64,000 nucleotides of DNA from Symbiodinium natans (taxonomy: Eukaryota; Sar; Dinophyceae; Suessiales; Symbiodiniaceae), in assembly GCA_905221605.1 (NCBI GenBank), contig CAJNDS010000548.1, positions 41,001-105,000 of the forward strand, read 5' to 3'. The notes under the pieces are model-generated. The model ran no database searches. It saw only the letters and a list, made by a program, of their open reading frames with translations, and was not told where the DNA came from. Numbering within the stretch: position 1 is the stretch's first letter; each line of letters starts with the position of its first letter. Made by a program: the position numbers and the translations under genes. This document shows, piece after piece, positions 10,818 through 21,017 of this stretch.

Positions 10818-10872
10818 GTAGGGTTTAGGGTTTAGGGTTTAGGGTTTAGGGGTTAGGGGTTAGGGTTTAGGG
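10818..10872. repeat. telomeric tract (TTTAGGG)n
   Basis: About seven units, beginning at the predicted donor of the exon at 10740. Confidence 0.85.
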
Positions 10873-11366
10873 TCTAAGCTGGCCTACGTACCTTTAAAGA
10901 GGGGGAGGGTTACCTCGATTCTGCTATGCCCCCCTCCTCTGAAGAGTATATACAAGCAGCCAAACTCCCAAACCCAGAAAACCTAGGCCCTGGACCCCAA
11001 GACCCTGAACCTCAGTCCCTAAAGCCTATGTGGGTATAGCTCCCCAAATAGTACGATCCCCTTATAATCATGACCCAAATTCCCAGAATATCGCAAGACC
11101 CCATATGAAGCGAACAAAAGTTTTGGAGAGAAGCTCGAAGAGAAGACAAGCAGGAACTAGATGGGCTTCATCCAAAGGTACAGAGCACTGTTCATGCAAA
11201 AGCTGGTTGCAGTTGCGTTGCGAGTCATTATCGGGCTCTTCCATGTGGGTCTTCCTGTGGTGTTTTGTTGTCTGAATCTTCCAAACCCTGAACTCTGAAT
11301 CCTAAACCCCAAACCCCAAACCCCAAACCCCAAACCCTAAACCCTAATCCCTAATCCCTGCTCTAG
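10873..11366. other. intron-like unique stretch
   Basis: It lies between a G-strand tract and a C-strand tract (11280-11350). An 81-codon frame at 11030-11275 has no recognisable motif. Confidence 0.4.
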
Positions 11367-11446
11367 GCGGCGCTGTACTTTGGCCGCCTTCCTCGCGACC
11401 CGGAGTCTCCCGGCTCTGTCGACTGCCAGCGCGCCCTGCTCCCCAG
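11367..11446 (+). CDS. candidate exon
   Basis: It follows GCTCTAG and ends before GTACCTG; a later end at 11460 before GTTTGGGG is also possible. The frame includes AALYFGRLPRDPESPGSVDC. It sits between C-strand and G-strand telomere-like DNA. Confidence 0.5.
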
Positions 11447-11459
11447 TACCTGCATGCAT

Positions 11460-11910
11460 GGTTTGGGGTTTAGGGTTTAGCATTTTAGGGTTTGGGGTTT
11501 GGGATTTTGAGTTTGGGGTTTAGGGTTTGGGGTTTAGGGTTTGGGGTTAGGGTTTGGGGTTTGGGGTTTGGGGTTTGGAGTTTGGGGTTTAGAGTTTCGG
11601 GTTTGGGGTTTAGGGTTTGGGGTTTGGAGTTTGGGGTTTAGGGTTTGGGGTTGGGTTTAGGGTTTATTTGGGGTTTAGGGTGTGGGGTTTGTTGCTTCGG
11701 GTTTTGGGTTTTGGGTTTGGGGGATTAGGGTTTCAGGTTTTTGGTTTGGGGCATCTACGGTTTCGGGTGTAGGGTTTGGGGCACAGGCTTTAGGACGTTT
11801 AGGGTTTAGGGTTTGGGGGTTTGTGGTTTGGGGTGTAGGGTTTGGGAGGTCGAGGGTCTATGGTTTTGGGGTTTGGGGTTCAGGGTTTTTTGGTCTGGGT
11901 TTGGGGGGCG
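11460..11910. repeat. degenerate G-strand telomere-like block
   Basis: Mostly GGGTTTGGGGTTT with interspersed TTTAGGG. Gly/Phe/Trp-rich frames here are shadows of the repeat. Confidence 0.85.
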
Positions 11911-12127
11911 GGGGAGGGGGGGGGTCTAATTCTGGGGTGGCAAGGACTGGGCAGAATGGTTCTCTCCGGCACAGACAGTCCGCAACGCATATGCACAGTG
12001 CAGTTTAGGGGCTTTGGGGGCCTGCCTCAGGATCCTTGTGCCAGCATACCCTAAACCCTGAACCCTAAATTTGTGCATCACCACGGCTTGGCCCGGCTTG
12101 GCCAGACAGCCGTACCGCGGCTCTCAG

Positions 12128-12229
12128 AATCTATGGGACGGGGTCTGCCAAGTGCAGGAGAAGCACTTGAAGCACCAGCCCAGAACTGATCCAGGATGCC
12201 CAAAGACGAGAGAAGCCTCACTGAGCTGC
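12128..12229 (+). CDS. candidate exon
   Basis: It follows GCTCTCAG and ends at GCTGC before GTAGGGTTTAGGG. The 102 bp are open in phase 0 and include WDGVCQVQEKHLKHQPRTDP. CCCTAAA lies at 12045-12068 and a TTTAGGG array starts at the donor. No family is recognised. Confidence 0.5.
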
Positions 12230-12330
12230 GTAGGGTTTAGGGTTTAGGGTTTAGGGTTTCGGGTTTCGGGTTTAGGGTTTAGGGTTTAAATTCGGGTTTA
12301 GGGTTAAGGGTTTAGGGTTCAGGGTCTTAC
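12230..12330. repeat. telomeric tract (TTTAGGG)n
   Basis: Starts at the donor of the preceding exon; includes TTTCGGG variants. Confidence 0.85.
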
Positions 12331-12479
12331 AGGCCGTAACTGGGACTCAAAAAGGTTAAGGCAGAGGGCCTCGAGTTTTTTCTGTCAAGCGCCTCTTTCT
12401 CCGGCATACCCTTGCCTTGAGGAAGGTAATCTCCAGGTCACTATACTTTCTAACTAGGACCCGAAACTCTCACATGCCC

Positions 12480-12948
12480 AAACCAAAACCCCTGTGACTC
12501 TGAAAAGCCCTCCAACTATAGACACCCTAAACCCTGCAACCTAAACCATAAACCCTACAAACTGCACTCCGCAAAAACTCAACCCCAATCCTAAACCCCT
12601 AAAGCCCTCCAACTCTATAACCACCCTAAATTACACCCCAAACCCTAAACCCCCAACCCCAAGCCCGAAGCCACAAACCCAAAACCCTAATCCCTAATCC
12701 CAAACCCTAAACCCCAAGCCATAAACCCCAATCGCTAAACCCCAAACCCTAAGCCCCAAACCCTCAACCTCAAACCCTAAACTCTAAACCCCAAACCCCA
12801 AACCCTAAACCCCAAACCCTAAACCCTAAACTCTAAGCCCTCGACCCCAAATCCTAAACCCTAAGCCCCAAGCCCTGAACCCTAAACCCCAAACCCTGAA
12901 CCCCAAACCCCAAACCCTAAACCCCAAACCCCAAACCCTAAACCAAAG
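12480..12948. repeat. degenerate C-strand telomere-like block
   Basis: AAACCCCAAACCCTAAACCC units become regular toward 12945, just before the next exon. Confidence 0.85.
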
Positions 12949-13018
12949 GTTCGCTTCCAAGCCATGGCCCAGATGGGCGAGCGCAAGCGGGCTCTGAAGC
13001 TCTCGAAGGAGGACTCGG
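12949..13018 (+). CDS. candidate exon, TPR-like, donor inside telomeric repeat
   Basis: It follows CCCTAAACCAAAG and ends before GTTTAGGGTTTAGGG, so telomeric units touch it on both sides. The frame reads VRFQAMAQMGERKRALKLSK plus a short end. The helix A, turn (GERKRA) and helix B pattern is typical of TPRs. One of the clearest cases of the sandwich arrangement. Confidence 0.7.
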
Positions 13019-13079
13019 GTTTAGGGTTTAGGGTTTAGGGTTTGGTGTTTGGGGTTTGGGGTTTGGGGTTTAGGGCTTC

Positions 13080-13423
13080 TAAAACCCTAAAGCCTACCCA
13101 AACCGTAAACTTTATTAACCAGAGGTTGGTATGGGAGTGGGGATGGAAGTTTAGATAGGAGCTACTAGGCTTTGGGGTTTCGCAATTTCGGCAGGGTGAA
13201 AATACAGGTGTCGAGCAGAGTTTTAGGGTCGGCCTACTAGGGGCTTTCAGGGGATTGCGGGGTAGGTTCTTTTTAGGGGGATCATAAGGTATGGGAGGGG
13301 GGGGGGGGGGCTTTGTGTCAGGGCCGATCTCAGTGGAAACTAGTTTAGAGAACTAAGTTAACAGTTGAGGGCTGCAGGCTTTCTTGCACTCAGGGATTCG
13401 TATGGAAGGTGATGGGCGTTGAG
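13080..13423. other. intron-like unique stretch
   Basis: Contains a G run at 13297-13311. No gene is supported. Confidence 0.4.
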
Positions 13424-13648
13424 TCAGGGCCGTGCTCTATACTTGCAATTCTGTACTCCCCATTGTGCATAAGGACCCGTCAAGTAGGTTTCTAGGTCGT
13501 TGGAACGCGTAGCCAAGAAACGCCTCACACGGTCGAAAACCTGGCGCAACCTGGAGCAAGCCTCGTGGTGCCCCCCAACCATTCGAGCAAACGCTCTTCC
13601 AAAACTTGCTTGAAGAACCCACAACACAGAGAGGAATAAGCCCGACAT
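13424..13648 (-). CDS. hypothetical open frame, minus strand
   Basis: A 74-codon frame from an ATG with ordinary composition. It starts with a hydrophobic stretch (LFLSVLWVLQASF, residues 4-16) that could be a signal or membrane segment, then becomes Arg-rich. No family is recognised and nothing on the minus strand nearby supports a gene, so chance is not excluded. Confidence 0.35.
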   Translation of the reverse strand: MSGLFLSVLWVLQASFGRAFARMVGGHHEACSRLRQVFDRVRRFLATRSNDLETYLTGPYAQWGVQNCKYRARP

Positions 13649-13696
13649 GGCCCTAATAAGGAAGAGTTATCTCTATTTTTTGGGGGTGGTCCTTAA

Positions 13697-13813
13697 GCAG
13701 GGTTTAGGGTTTAGGGTTTAGGGTTTGGGTTTAGGGTTTAGGGTTTAGGGTTTAGGGTTTAGGGTTTAGGGTTTAGGGTTTAGGGTTTAGGGTTTAGGGT
13801 TTAGGGTTTAGGG
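13697..13813. repeat. telomeric tract (TTTAGGG)n
   Basis: About 117 bp, nearly perfect. Confidence 0.95.
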
Positions 13814-13825
13814 TGTCTCAATGAG

Positions 13826-13862
13826 TGGGCGCGCTGGTGCTGAAAGCACCCAGGCGCGCGCC
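13826..13862. other. GC-rich hairpin with GAAA loop
   Basis: GGGCGCGCTGGTGCT and AGCACCCAGGCGCGCGCCC can pair around a GAAA loop. It lies 13 bp after a telomeric tract. No RNA family is recognised. Confidence 0.35.
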
Positions 13863-13919
13863 CCGACTTGCATAAGCCCACCCCCGCTGGCGCTCCACCC
13901 TCGCCTTAACCTTTACGGG

Positions 13920-14590
13920 TTTAGGGTTCTTTTTGAACTCTGATCGTGCTTTTGTTATTTTTCTCTTGTCCATTGGCTAGGTTAAAAGCTCGGCATCGAT
14001 GCAGATCAACTACCCTGAAGTTGCAGCCCTTAGGCATTGCAAGGGAGATATCTATCAATCGAGGGCTGCTGGAGGTTTGGGCTTGGGGCTGGCTGCCGCC
14101 TTCGCCCTCGGCGATGCTGCGTGCTGGGCAGGGGTTTGGAAAACTTGCTTGGAAGGGCGTGAAATCAAAGGTTTGGGCTTTCGCCATTTCTAATGTTGGG
14201 CTTAGATGTCCATCATTCGAGGGCTTCTGGGAGGGCCAAAAAGTCAAAGGTTTGGGATTGGGTTGGCTGCCGCCTTCGTCCTTGGTGATGCTGCGTCTTG
14301 CTTGACCCCCTCATTTGGGGTGTTTTTGGCTGGAATCAGTGAAGGCTCGGTTTTGATCAAAAATGCAGAAAACGAGAGCCCACCCAGAACCGTCGCTTGA
14401 GTACTAAAAAATCGCATTTTTAACTGGGGCCCGGGCCGATCCTGGGGTCCCCCTCATTTGGGGTGTTTTTGGGGGCAAACTTTCCCCTTCAAGGGGGGTC
14501 GGAGTTTTGAGCAAGGGGGGTCTCCCAACACTAAATTGCTTCCAAAATAAGAAAAGGTCGCCGGGGTCCGGTGACCCTTTGAAGGTCCCT
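13920..14590. repeat. diverged tandem duplication
   Basis: Shared blocks: TCGAGGGCTKCTGG, GGCTGCCGCCTTCG and GGTGATGCTGCG occur in two copies about 165 bp apart (14058 and 14217). CCCCCTCATTTGGGGTGTTT occurs at 14305 and 14451. No credible gene. Confidence 0.6.
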
Positions 14591-14614
14591 TAGAAAAGCC
14601 CTTGAAGAGGCCAG

Positions 14615-14905
14615 ATAAGGGGCCTCCCAGCAAGGCCTCCCAAACAGGGGCCTCCCAGGCAAGGGGCCTCCCAGGCAGGGGTCTTAGTCAGGGGCCGCCC
14701 AAGGCAGGGGCGACAGGGCCCTCCCAGGCAGGGGCCTCAGGGGCCTCCCAGGCAGGGGCCCTCCAGGCAGGGGCCTCCCAAACAAAGCCTCGTAGGAAGG
14801 GGCCACTCCCAGGTAGGGCCTCCCACCTCCCAGAGCGGGCCTTCCAGGCAGGGGCTTGCCAGGCAAGGGCCTCCCGGGCCTCCCACAGAGGGCCTCTCAG
14901 GCACA
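14615..14905. repeat. minisatellite, about 15 bp (GGGGCCTCCCAGGCA)
   Basis: About eighteen variable copies. Because the unit length is a multiple of three, frames stay open on both strands; they are not genes. Confidence 0.9.
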
Positions 14906-15241
14906 AGCAAAGGCAGCATGCCCAACACGAGGAAAATTGCTGGGCTGCCTGTCTGGACAGGCTCTGGGTTCCTCTGGTCCACGAAAAACGACCACGGCTG
15001 GAGGTGGGGCTCCTCTGGGAGGGGCCCTGAGAGACCTCAGAAAAGGAGGTTGCTGCGTTTTACCCGAAGGTTTGGGGTATCTCATTCTAGGGCGACCTGA
15101 CGGGTTTCTCGCCAGCGACCTGCCGGGTCCACCGCGCAGCCCGCAGCTGCCTGCGGGACTGGAGCTCCGTCGCCCGCCGGAGGGCTTCTGGCTCCGGAGC
15201 TACCTCGCCTGCCGGCTTCGGTGCGTTCGCCCTGCTCGACG
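14906..15241. other. GC-rich stretch, possible exon near 15112-15240
   Basis: After CTCGCCAG the plus strand is open to 15245 in one frame, rich in Pro, Leu and Arg. Several inverted Gly/Pro-rich words make strand choice unsafe. Confidence 0.3.
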
Positions 15242-15447
15242 TTAGGGTTTAGGGTTTAGGGTTTAGGGTTTAGGGTTTAGGGTTTAGGGTTTAGGGTTTA
15301 GGGTTTAGGGTTTAGGGTTTAGGGTTTAGGGTTTAGGGTTTAGGGTTTAGAGTTAGGGTTTAGGGTTTAGGGTTTAGGGTTTAGGGTTTAGGGTTTAGGG
15401 TTTAGGGTTTAGGGTTTAGGGTTTAGGGTTTAGGGTTTAGGGTTTAG
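15242..15447. repeat. telomeric tract (TTTAGGG)n, about 206 bp
   Basis: One of the longest tracts, with a single shifted unit (TTTAGAGTTAGGG) near 15347. Confidence 0.97.
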
Positions 15448-15465
15448 GCAAATAGTTCTTCCCAG

Positions 15466-15533
15466 CAGGAGTTAGATGACTGCCTCGATGCGAAAGACTT
15501 GCGCGGGGAGGTTGGGCAGCCTCTCCAGGAACT
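15466..15533 (+). CDS. candidate exon
   Basis: It follows CTTCCCAG and could end before GTGTGT. The frame includes QELDDCLDAKDLRGEVGQPL. The flanking tracts are in reverse order (G-strand before, C-strand after). The minus strand is also open, so the call is weak. Confidence 0.35.
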
Positions 15534-15624
15534 TTGTGTGTTTGAGTTTCAGGGTTCAGGGTCGTTGGGTTCAGGGCCCTAAACCCTGTACAATCCCTAA
15601 ACCCTAAGCCCTAAACCCTAAACT

Positions 15625-15700
15625 TGGGATGTTCCTAGCAGCCCTTAGTAGGGATGATGATAGGGCATACTGTTAGTATTATAAGAGGGAACATCCCAAC
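15625..15700. mobile_element. MITE family A, copy A3, shortened
   Basis: GGGATGTTCC at the left and GAGGGAACATCCCAAC at the right, with AGCCCTTAGTAGGGATGATG in the middle. The left arm lacks the CCCTTATACT segment. Confidence 0.7.
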
Positions 15701-15714
15701 CCTAAACCCGCAAC

Positions 15715-15811
15715 CCTGAACCCTGAACCCTAAACCCTAAACGCTAAACCCTAAACCCTAAACCCTAAACCCTAAACCCTAAACCCTAAACCCTAAACCC
15801 TAAACCCTAAA
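15715..15811. repeat. telomeric tract (CCCTAAA)n
   Basis: About thirteen units, the first with CCCTGAA variants. Confidence 0.95.
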
Positions 15812-15887
15812 CCTTGCACTGGAAATTGGTTGAGACTTTTGGTGATCGGAACTCTTCTAGCCAAGCTGCCGCGGGGACAGGCTTATG
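15812..15887 (+). CDS. candidate exon with GTAAGT donor
   Basis: It starts at the end of the C-strand tract and ends at GGCTTATG before GTAAGTAAGG. One frame is open across it and includes VETFGDRNSSSQAAAGTGL. The FGDR turn resembles the loop between TPR helices. The acceptor is unclear. Confidence 0.45.
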
Positions 15888-16237
15888 GTAAGTAAGGTCA
15901 CAAACTCAGGATTCAGTGACTTAGGGTTTAGGGTTCAGGGTTAAGGGTTTAGGGTCAGGGTTTAGGGCTCAGGGTTAAGGGTTTAGGGTTCAGGGTTTAG
16001 GGTTCAGCGTTTAGGGTTTATGGTTGAGGGTTTCGGGTGTGAGCATATACTGAAGTAAGTAGGGTTAGATTTCAGTGGTGTTTGTTTTTTTTGGTTTTGG
16101 GTCGGTGTACTTCTGGCTCCTTGGAAGTTTTGGTGGGTGTCTATTTTGTGTGTCCTCTTGTGGGCACTGCAACTCAACATGCCCTGGAAAGGCCTTTTCC
16201 CTTGAATCAAGCCCCCGGGGAGCATCAATACCAACCC

Positions 16238-16310
16238 TAAACCCTGAACCCTGAACCCTGAACCCTGAACCCTAAACCCTAAACCCTAAACCCTAAACCC
16301 TAAACCCTAA
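16238..16310. repeat. telomeric tract (CCCTAAA)n
   Basis: About ten units including CCCTGAA variants. Confidence 0.9.
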
Positions 16311-16379
16311 CTCAGGGTTTACAGGGCTTAGGGCTGGGGGTTTAGGGGGATTTTGGGCTTTGGGCTTCTTCTGCCCGAG

Positions 16380-16471
16380 CGGCCAGCAGTCAGCAGGCCG
16401 TCATGCGCCTGTGCATCGCGGAGACCGTCTTGGAAAAGATGGGCAGCAAGCACCGGAAGGAGGACGGAAGG
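16380..16471 (+). CDS. candidate exon, TPR-like
   Basis: It follows the pyrimidine-rich CTTCTTCTGCCCGAG and ends before GTTCAGGGTTTAGGG. The frame includes QQAVMRLCIAETVLEKMGSK followed by HRKEDGR. The long amphipathic helix, then a Gly turn and charged segment, fits a TPR repeat. It is preceded by a short G-strand stretch and followed by a long one. Confidence 0.7.
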
Positions 16472-16611
16472 GTTCAGGGTTTAGGGTTTAGGGTTCAGGG
16501 TTCAGGGTTCAGGGTTTAGGGTTTAGGGTTTAGGGTTTAGGGTTTAGGGTTTAGGGTTTAGGGTTCAGGGTTCAGGGTTTAGGGTTTAGGGTTTAGGGTT
16601 TAGGGTTTAGG
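16472..16611. repeat. telomeric tract (TTTAGGG)n
   Basis: About 20 units with TTCAGGG variants, starting at the donor of the exon at 16380. Confidence 0.95.
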
Positions 16612-16635
16612 ACTTGAGTCGGCTGCAGGGTTTCA

Positions 16636-16760
16636 TCTTCGGAGGATGAAGAACTAGGTAGCCCCTTGGGGCGTTTTACATTTTTCGCTTCTTGGGTTCA
16701 AGAGGGTCATATTTAGGAAAATTGCTCAGAGGGTTGTAAGGGCCATCCTAGAAAAGGTTG
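16636..16760. repeat. repeat family I, intact copy
   Basis: CTAGGTAGCCCCTTGGG, TTGGGTTCAAGAGGGTC and AAGGGCCATCCTAG occur in this order. The same three blocks recur at 26838-27040, where a telomeric tract interrupts them. The last block also occurs at 58768. Confidence 0.65.
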
Positions 16761-16792
16761 CCTAGTTCCTGTGCTGACCCCGTCAGCTCTAG

Positions 16793-16872
16793 CTGAACCG
16801 GTGGCTCTGCACGCAGTGCAAACCGATGACGCTTATGGAGGTTCTGGACAAAGTGGCCTGCTCCCAACATTG
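16793..16872 (+). CDS. candidate exon, strand uncertain
   Basis: It follows GTCAGCTCTAG and ends at CATTG before GTAAGA. Phase 0 includes LNRWLCTQCKPMTLMEVLDK. A second plus frame and an 86-codon minus-strand frame (16748-17008) are also open, so the coding strand is not settled. Confidence 0.35.
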
Positions 16873-17008
16873 GTAAGAACACTTCCCAAGTATGTTTCCA
16901 AAGCATCATCAACTCCCTCGTGATCGCAACTTGTGAGTTACCTAAACCATGGTCCCGGATTGCCCTGGTTCCCCGATTTCCTTTCTTCGGAAGCCCCCAT
17001 TCGTACAA

Positions 17009-18782
17009 AAGACTTAAACCTTCACCGAGCCTTGTGCTAGAGACCCTAGACGGCTACTGCAGACCCTAAACCCGACCTAACCTTGCCCTAAAACCTAAGC
17101 CTAAACCCCAAACCCTGAAAGCCCGAAAACTGAGATGCATGATTCAGGTTTCAGGGCTTAGGGTTCAGTGGTGTAGTCTTTGGGGGGGGGGGGGGGGTTA
17201 GGGTTTCTGGTTTAAAATTTAGGGTTCAGATGTTTAATCCTAAAGCACAACCTGAATCCCTAGAGACCCTAAAGCACAACCTGAATCCCTGAAGCGTCTC
17301 CATCGTCGAGACACGCCGCAGGCCATCCCCAATGCCACAAGAGCAGTGGCCTTCTCAGCTTATATAGAAATGTATTTATGTACTTTTCATATATATATAT
17401 ATATATACATACATATGAAATGCTTGTTTGCTTAGTTATGATTTGATTCTCATAGTGTATGCAAATAGTTTGTCAGCTTCATGTAGTTGCTTTTTCGATG
17501 TTGCGGCTACAGAGGGTTTGGGATTTATGTAGGGGTCTTTCTTGGCAGTTTCAAGGCAGCCTGTTTGGTACCCAAAGCTTGGAACCACAAAGCCACAAAG
17601 CATTTCAGGCCAGCCTGAACTTTGTGGTTGATGCCCAGAACCTCTCCGTAGACAAAATAGCCGCGAACTGTACAACGACTAAGTTTATGAAGCCTTGTAC
17701 CCTGCATCCCAGACCCTACAAGTTTATATCTTAACTCCTAAACCATCAAACATGTCTAGTACCATTGTTTTGGAGGGTTTAGTGTTTAGGGTCTAGGGCA
17801 TAGGCTAATATTCGGGTAGTACAAATTAGTGGACAGACCAACCCGACCAGCCTGCGTATAACTACAAACTCGAACTCTGGGTGTCACGCAAGATGGCGGC
17901 CAAAAACACGCAGTATGTTTTCTGGAGACATAGTTCCCCATGAATGTACTACAACAAATGGGACCTTTGGGCATTCAGGCCTCAATCTTCCGAGATTTTG
18001 AGGATGACAGGCCAGTCATGTGTTTTGGATGGTTGGTTTGCCTCCCCCCCAAATCCTAATCGCTCTTTAAGCCCCTAAAACCAGAAAGACTAACGCCCCA
18101 AACCCTAAAACCCTGCAACCCTTGAAAGCCTGGAACCCCACCCCATTGTGAGCTTGATTGCCAGACTGACCGTGGGCTTAATACAGGAGCCTAGACATTT
18201 AAAATGCTATTTTTTGCACGAAATAGCTATATCGTGAGACAAAAAAAGCCCACAATGCCCATGAGGAGGCCTGAGACAGTTTATGTTCAAACCCCAAAGC
18301 CTAAAAATGCCAACCCCGAAACCCTAAACCCTTGTTGGGTTTGTTCCTAGTGCAAGGCAACTGTCAGTTTGCCCATCAACCTTGGCACCCTTCCCTTGAT
18401 GGGTGGGGGAGGAAAACTAGGTGGGACATTACTACAACTTTATCACTTCATAAGCTTAGGGCTCCTCTAATTCATATGAAGGGAGCTAAACGTTAAACTT
18501 TTATTGGCGGGTTAAACAGCAACCAAGGAAGAGGTCTTCAGAGGGCTTTAAGGAGGTTAGCCTTGGAAAGGTTTGGGGTGGCGACTAAGGGGGGGGGAGG
18601 CTTTTGTGAGGATTTAGGGTTTAGGGTTTAGGGACCCCAAACCCTGAACTGGGACTTCGGGGCCTTGGGCGTCTGTAAGCCCAACCGTAGGTGCGTGTTT
18701 AGGGTTTGGGGTTTCGGGTGTGGGATTTGTGGTTTAGGCGGGCTGAGGGGATTTGGGGTTAGCTTGGAGGTGTGTGGCAAGG
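17009..18782. other. long stretch without supported genes
   Basis: It holds degenerate C-strand units (17060-17120), a G run (17183-17197), a 33-bp tandem doublet with AAAGCACAACCTGAATCCCT (17240-17290), a TA microsatellite (17388-17410) and several short open frames on both strands (17436-17974) with no motif. Confidence 0.45.
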
Positions 18783-18838
18783 GGTATATAAGGGGTCCCC
18801 TTTTCAGGGCCCATATGAAGGGACCATGTAGCTACCCT
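18783..18838. repeat. repeat family F
   Basis: GGGTATATAAGGGGTCCCC then TTTCAGGGCCCATATGAAGG. It recurs at 47155-47223 and, partly, at 41022-41058. It abuts MITE C1. Confidence 0.6.
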
Positions 18839-19000
18839 ACTTGGAGGTTCAGGGCACTTACAACTTACAACCCTAATCATAACTGTCCTTATCAGCACCC
18901 TAAGTCCCCTAAGTAGGTTTTAAAAATAGACTCATAGTTCGTCCCCTAAGTAGGTTATAAAGTAGTAATTGGGGTTATAAGTAACCATGAACCTCCAAGT
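18839..19000. mobile_element. MITE family C, copy C1
   Basis: Inverted ends ACTTGGAGGTTCAGGGCACT and ACCATGAACCTCCAAGT, with CCCCTAAGTAGGTT in the core. It is followed at once by CCCTAAA units. Confidence 0.8.
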
Positions 19001-19036
19001 AACCCTAAACCCTAAACCCTAAACCCTTAACCCGAA

Positions 19037-19108
19037 ACTCTGCTTCCATTTGGCTGGTGGAGGCTCGAGGCGATGTCTCTTCTGGCCGCCTTGGCGTGCA
19101 AGATGTGC
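19037..19108 (+). CDS. candidate exon, TPR-like
   Basis: It lies between CCCTAAA units (19002-19035) and GTTAGGGTTTAGG, whose GT is the predicted donor. The frame ends in RLEAMSLLAALACKMC, a helix with the small-residue pattern of TPR helix B. The acceptor is not certain; GGCTCGAG at 19070 is another option. Confidence 0.5.
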
Positions 19109-19280
19109 GTTAGGGTTTAGGTTTAAAGGGTTCAGGGTTTAGGGTTTAGGGTTTAGGGTTTAGGGTTTAGGGCTTCGAGCTTCGGGGCCTTTTGGTCCTT
19201 TCAAGGGGCAGTAGCAAGCTTCGAGGCGAACCTTTTCTTGGATCCAGTAGCCTTTGCTGCTTGGCTCCTCCCTCAACCAA

Positions 19281-19432
19281 ACCTAAACCCTAAACCCTAC
19301 TAAACCCTAAACCCTACTCAACCCTAAACCCGAATCCCTAAACCCTAAACCCTAAACCCTAAACCCTAAACCCTAAACCCTAAACCCTAAACCCTAAACC
19401 CTAAACCCTAAACCCTAACCCTAAACCCTAAA
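19281..19432. repeat. telomeric tract (CCCTAAA)n, about 150 bp
   Basis: About twenty units. Confidence 0.95.
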
Positions 19433-19531
19433 CCGTGAACCCCACTCTTTGGGGTATGTGGTGTAGGGGAAGAAAGGGCGGCCCTCTCAGAGCTCCCGGT
19501 TCCGAGCTTGGGGCTTAGGGGCTTAGGGTTT

Positions 19532-19556
19532 GGGATGTTCCCCCTTCTACTAACAG
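19532..19556. mobile_element. MITE family A, left end only
   Basis: GGGATGTTCCCCCTTCTACT then AACAG, after which TTTAGGG units replace the rest of the element. Confidence 0.6.
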
Positions 19557-19668
19557 GGTTTAGGGTTTGAGGTTTAGGGTTTGAGGTTTAGGGTTTAGGG
19601 TTTAGGGTTTAGGGTTTGTCTAGGGTTTAGGGTTTAGGGCTTAGTGTGCAGGGTTTATGTCGGGTTCA

Positions 19669-19766
19669 GGGATGTTCCCCCTTTTACTAGCAGTCCTTAG
19701 CAGGGATTCTAGTGCCCCCTAATGTAATCCCTATTAAGGACTGTTAGTATAAGCGGGAACATCCCA
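19669..19766. mobile_element. MITE family A, reference copy
   Basis: It has about 31-bp TIRs, the left beginning GGGATGTTCCCCCTTTTACT and the right ending in GGGAACATCCC. Both arms contain the AACAGTCCTTA / TAAGGACTGTT pairing around a core of about 35 bp. It can fold into a near-perfect hairpin. Confidence 0.85.
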
Positions 19767-20275
19767 GCTTAGGGGCTCAAACTGTGGGAGTTTTGGTTTT
19801 GGAGTTGAGTTGCGGGTTTAGGGTTTGGGGTTTGGTGTTTAGGGTTTGGGATTTAGGGTTTAGGCTTCGGGGTTTAGGGTTTAGGGTTCTAAACCCCACG
19901 AATTTGAGCGGCTCCCTGCCTGATACAGCCTTGACCCTAAACCCTACACCCCTAAACCCTAAACACTCAAGACAACAAACATAGAAGTTGTATGTGGCAT
20001 CATTATGAACTTCCCAGGTTGTTTGTCTAAACAGCTGGCAAGCAGAGTTTAAGTACATTCATCCATAGCGCCTGGGAGGCCAAAAGCTCAATTTACTTAA
20101 ACCTCTGTGGCCTGGGCCTTCCCACTCAAAGAATCCCAGGAGGCCAGCCAGGGCCGGAAGGCAAAAACATATATTCATTCGGCTCTAGAACAGAAACTTT
20201 CGCTCAAAACGGTCGCTCAAAACTTTCGCTCAACACTTTTTGGGACCCAAACCCTATACAATCTCTATAAGCCCT
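19767..20275. other. intron-like; G-strand then short C-strand units, then unique DNA
   Basis: Three CTTTCGCTCAA repeats occur near 20200-20235. No gene is supported. Confidence 0.4.
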
Positions 20276-20338
20276 AAGCCCTAAGCCCTAAGCCCTAAGC
20301 CCTAAACCCTAAACCCTAAACCCTAAACCCTAAACCCT
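20276..20338. repeat. telomeric tract (CCCTAAA/CCCTAAG)n
   Basis: About nine units. The first half is the CCCTAAG variant. Confidence 0.9.
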
Positions 20339-20345
20339 ACACCGA

Positions 20346-20408
20346 GCTCGCCCAGGTTATCGCCAATGCTCACCTGAAGCGGTCCACGGCGGCTCCTTGC
20401 CTGCCAGG
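20346..20408 (+). CDS. candidate exon, TPR-like, sandwiched by telomeric tracts
   Basis: Seven bases after a C-strand tract; ends at TGCCAGG before GTTTAGGG. The frame reads LAQVIANAHLKRSTAAPCLP after the boundary codon. The LxxVxxAHL pattern is characteristic of TPR helix A in large alveolate TPR proteins (family knowledge, not a search result). Confidence 0.7.
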
Positions 20409-20498
20409 GTTTAGGGTTTAGGGTTTAGGGTTTAGGGTTTAGGGTTTAGGGTTTAGGGTTCGGGGTTTAGGGTTTCGGGTTTAGGGTTTAGGGATTAG
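20409..20498. repeat. telomeric tract (TTTAGGG)n
   Basis: About twelve units, starting at the donor. Confidence 0.95.
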
Positions 20499-20499
20499 G

Positions 20500-20944
20500 G
20501 ACGTTTCGAGGGGGGTCAGGGTTGAGGGTATTGGGGGTCTGGGGGGTTAAGGGTTTGATGTGGGGCCTTGGATCGTAAACCTAAACCCCTCCGTCGGCTT
20601 AATCAGGTTCAGAGTTTCCGGCTCCTATCCCATTTCATCGGGCTCAGGGTTCAGGGCTTTCTACTCCATTCTTGTAGCTTATGGGTTAGGGTTCTTACTG
20701 CAGTCTTTTAAAGGGTTGTAGAGCTTATCTCTGGTAATAGGGCCTTTGTACGCATTATTTCTCGTAGACTGCAACTGTATAGGGTGTATGGGGGTATATA
20801 GTTGTCTGTGTTCTTGCTCAGGAACTTGAACAAAGCTACACTTGCATATCGGGATATCTGCATACACATGTATACACACATTTCTCGCAATCAATGCTGT
20901 AGTATCCTGATTATGGCCCCTGTAACACAAAACAACCTGAACTC
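20500..20944. other. intron-like unique stretch
   Basis: Low-complexity G-rich start, then AT-richer unique DNA. Minus-strand frames at 20679-20930 carry no motif. Confidence 0.4.
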
Positions 20945-21017
20945 TAAATCCTGAACCGCTAAACCCTAAACCCTACACCCTAAACCCTAAACCCTAAACC
21001 CTAAACCCTAACAAGAG

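Noticed and set aside
14602-15030. 142-codon frame
   Set aside because: Most of it is the 15-bp minisatellite, whose period is a multiple of three.
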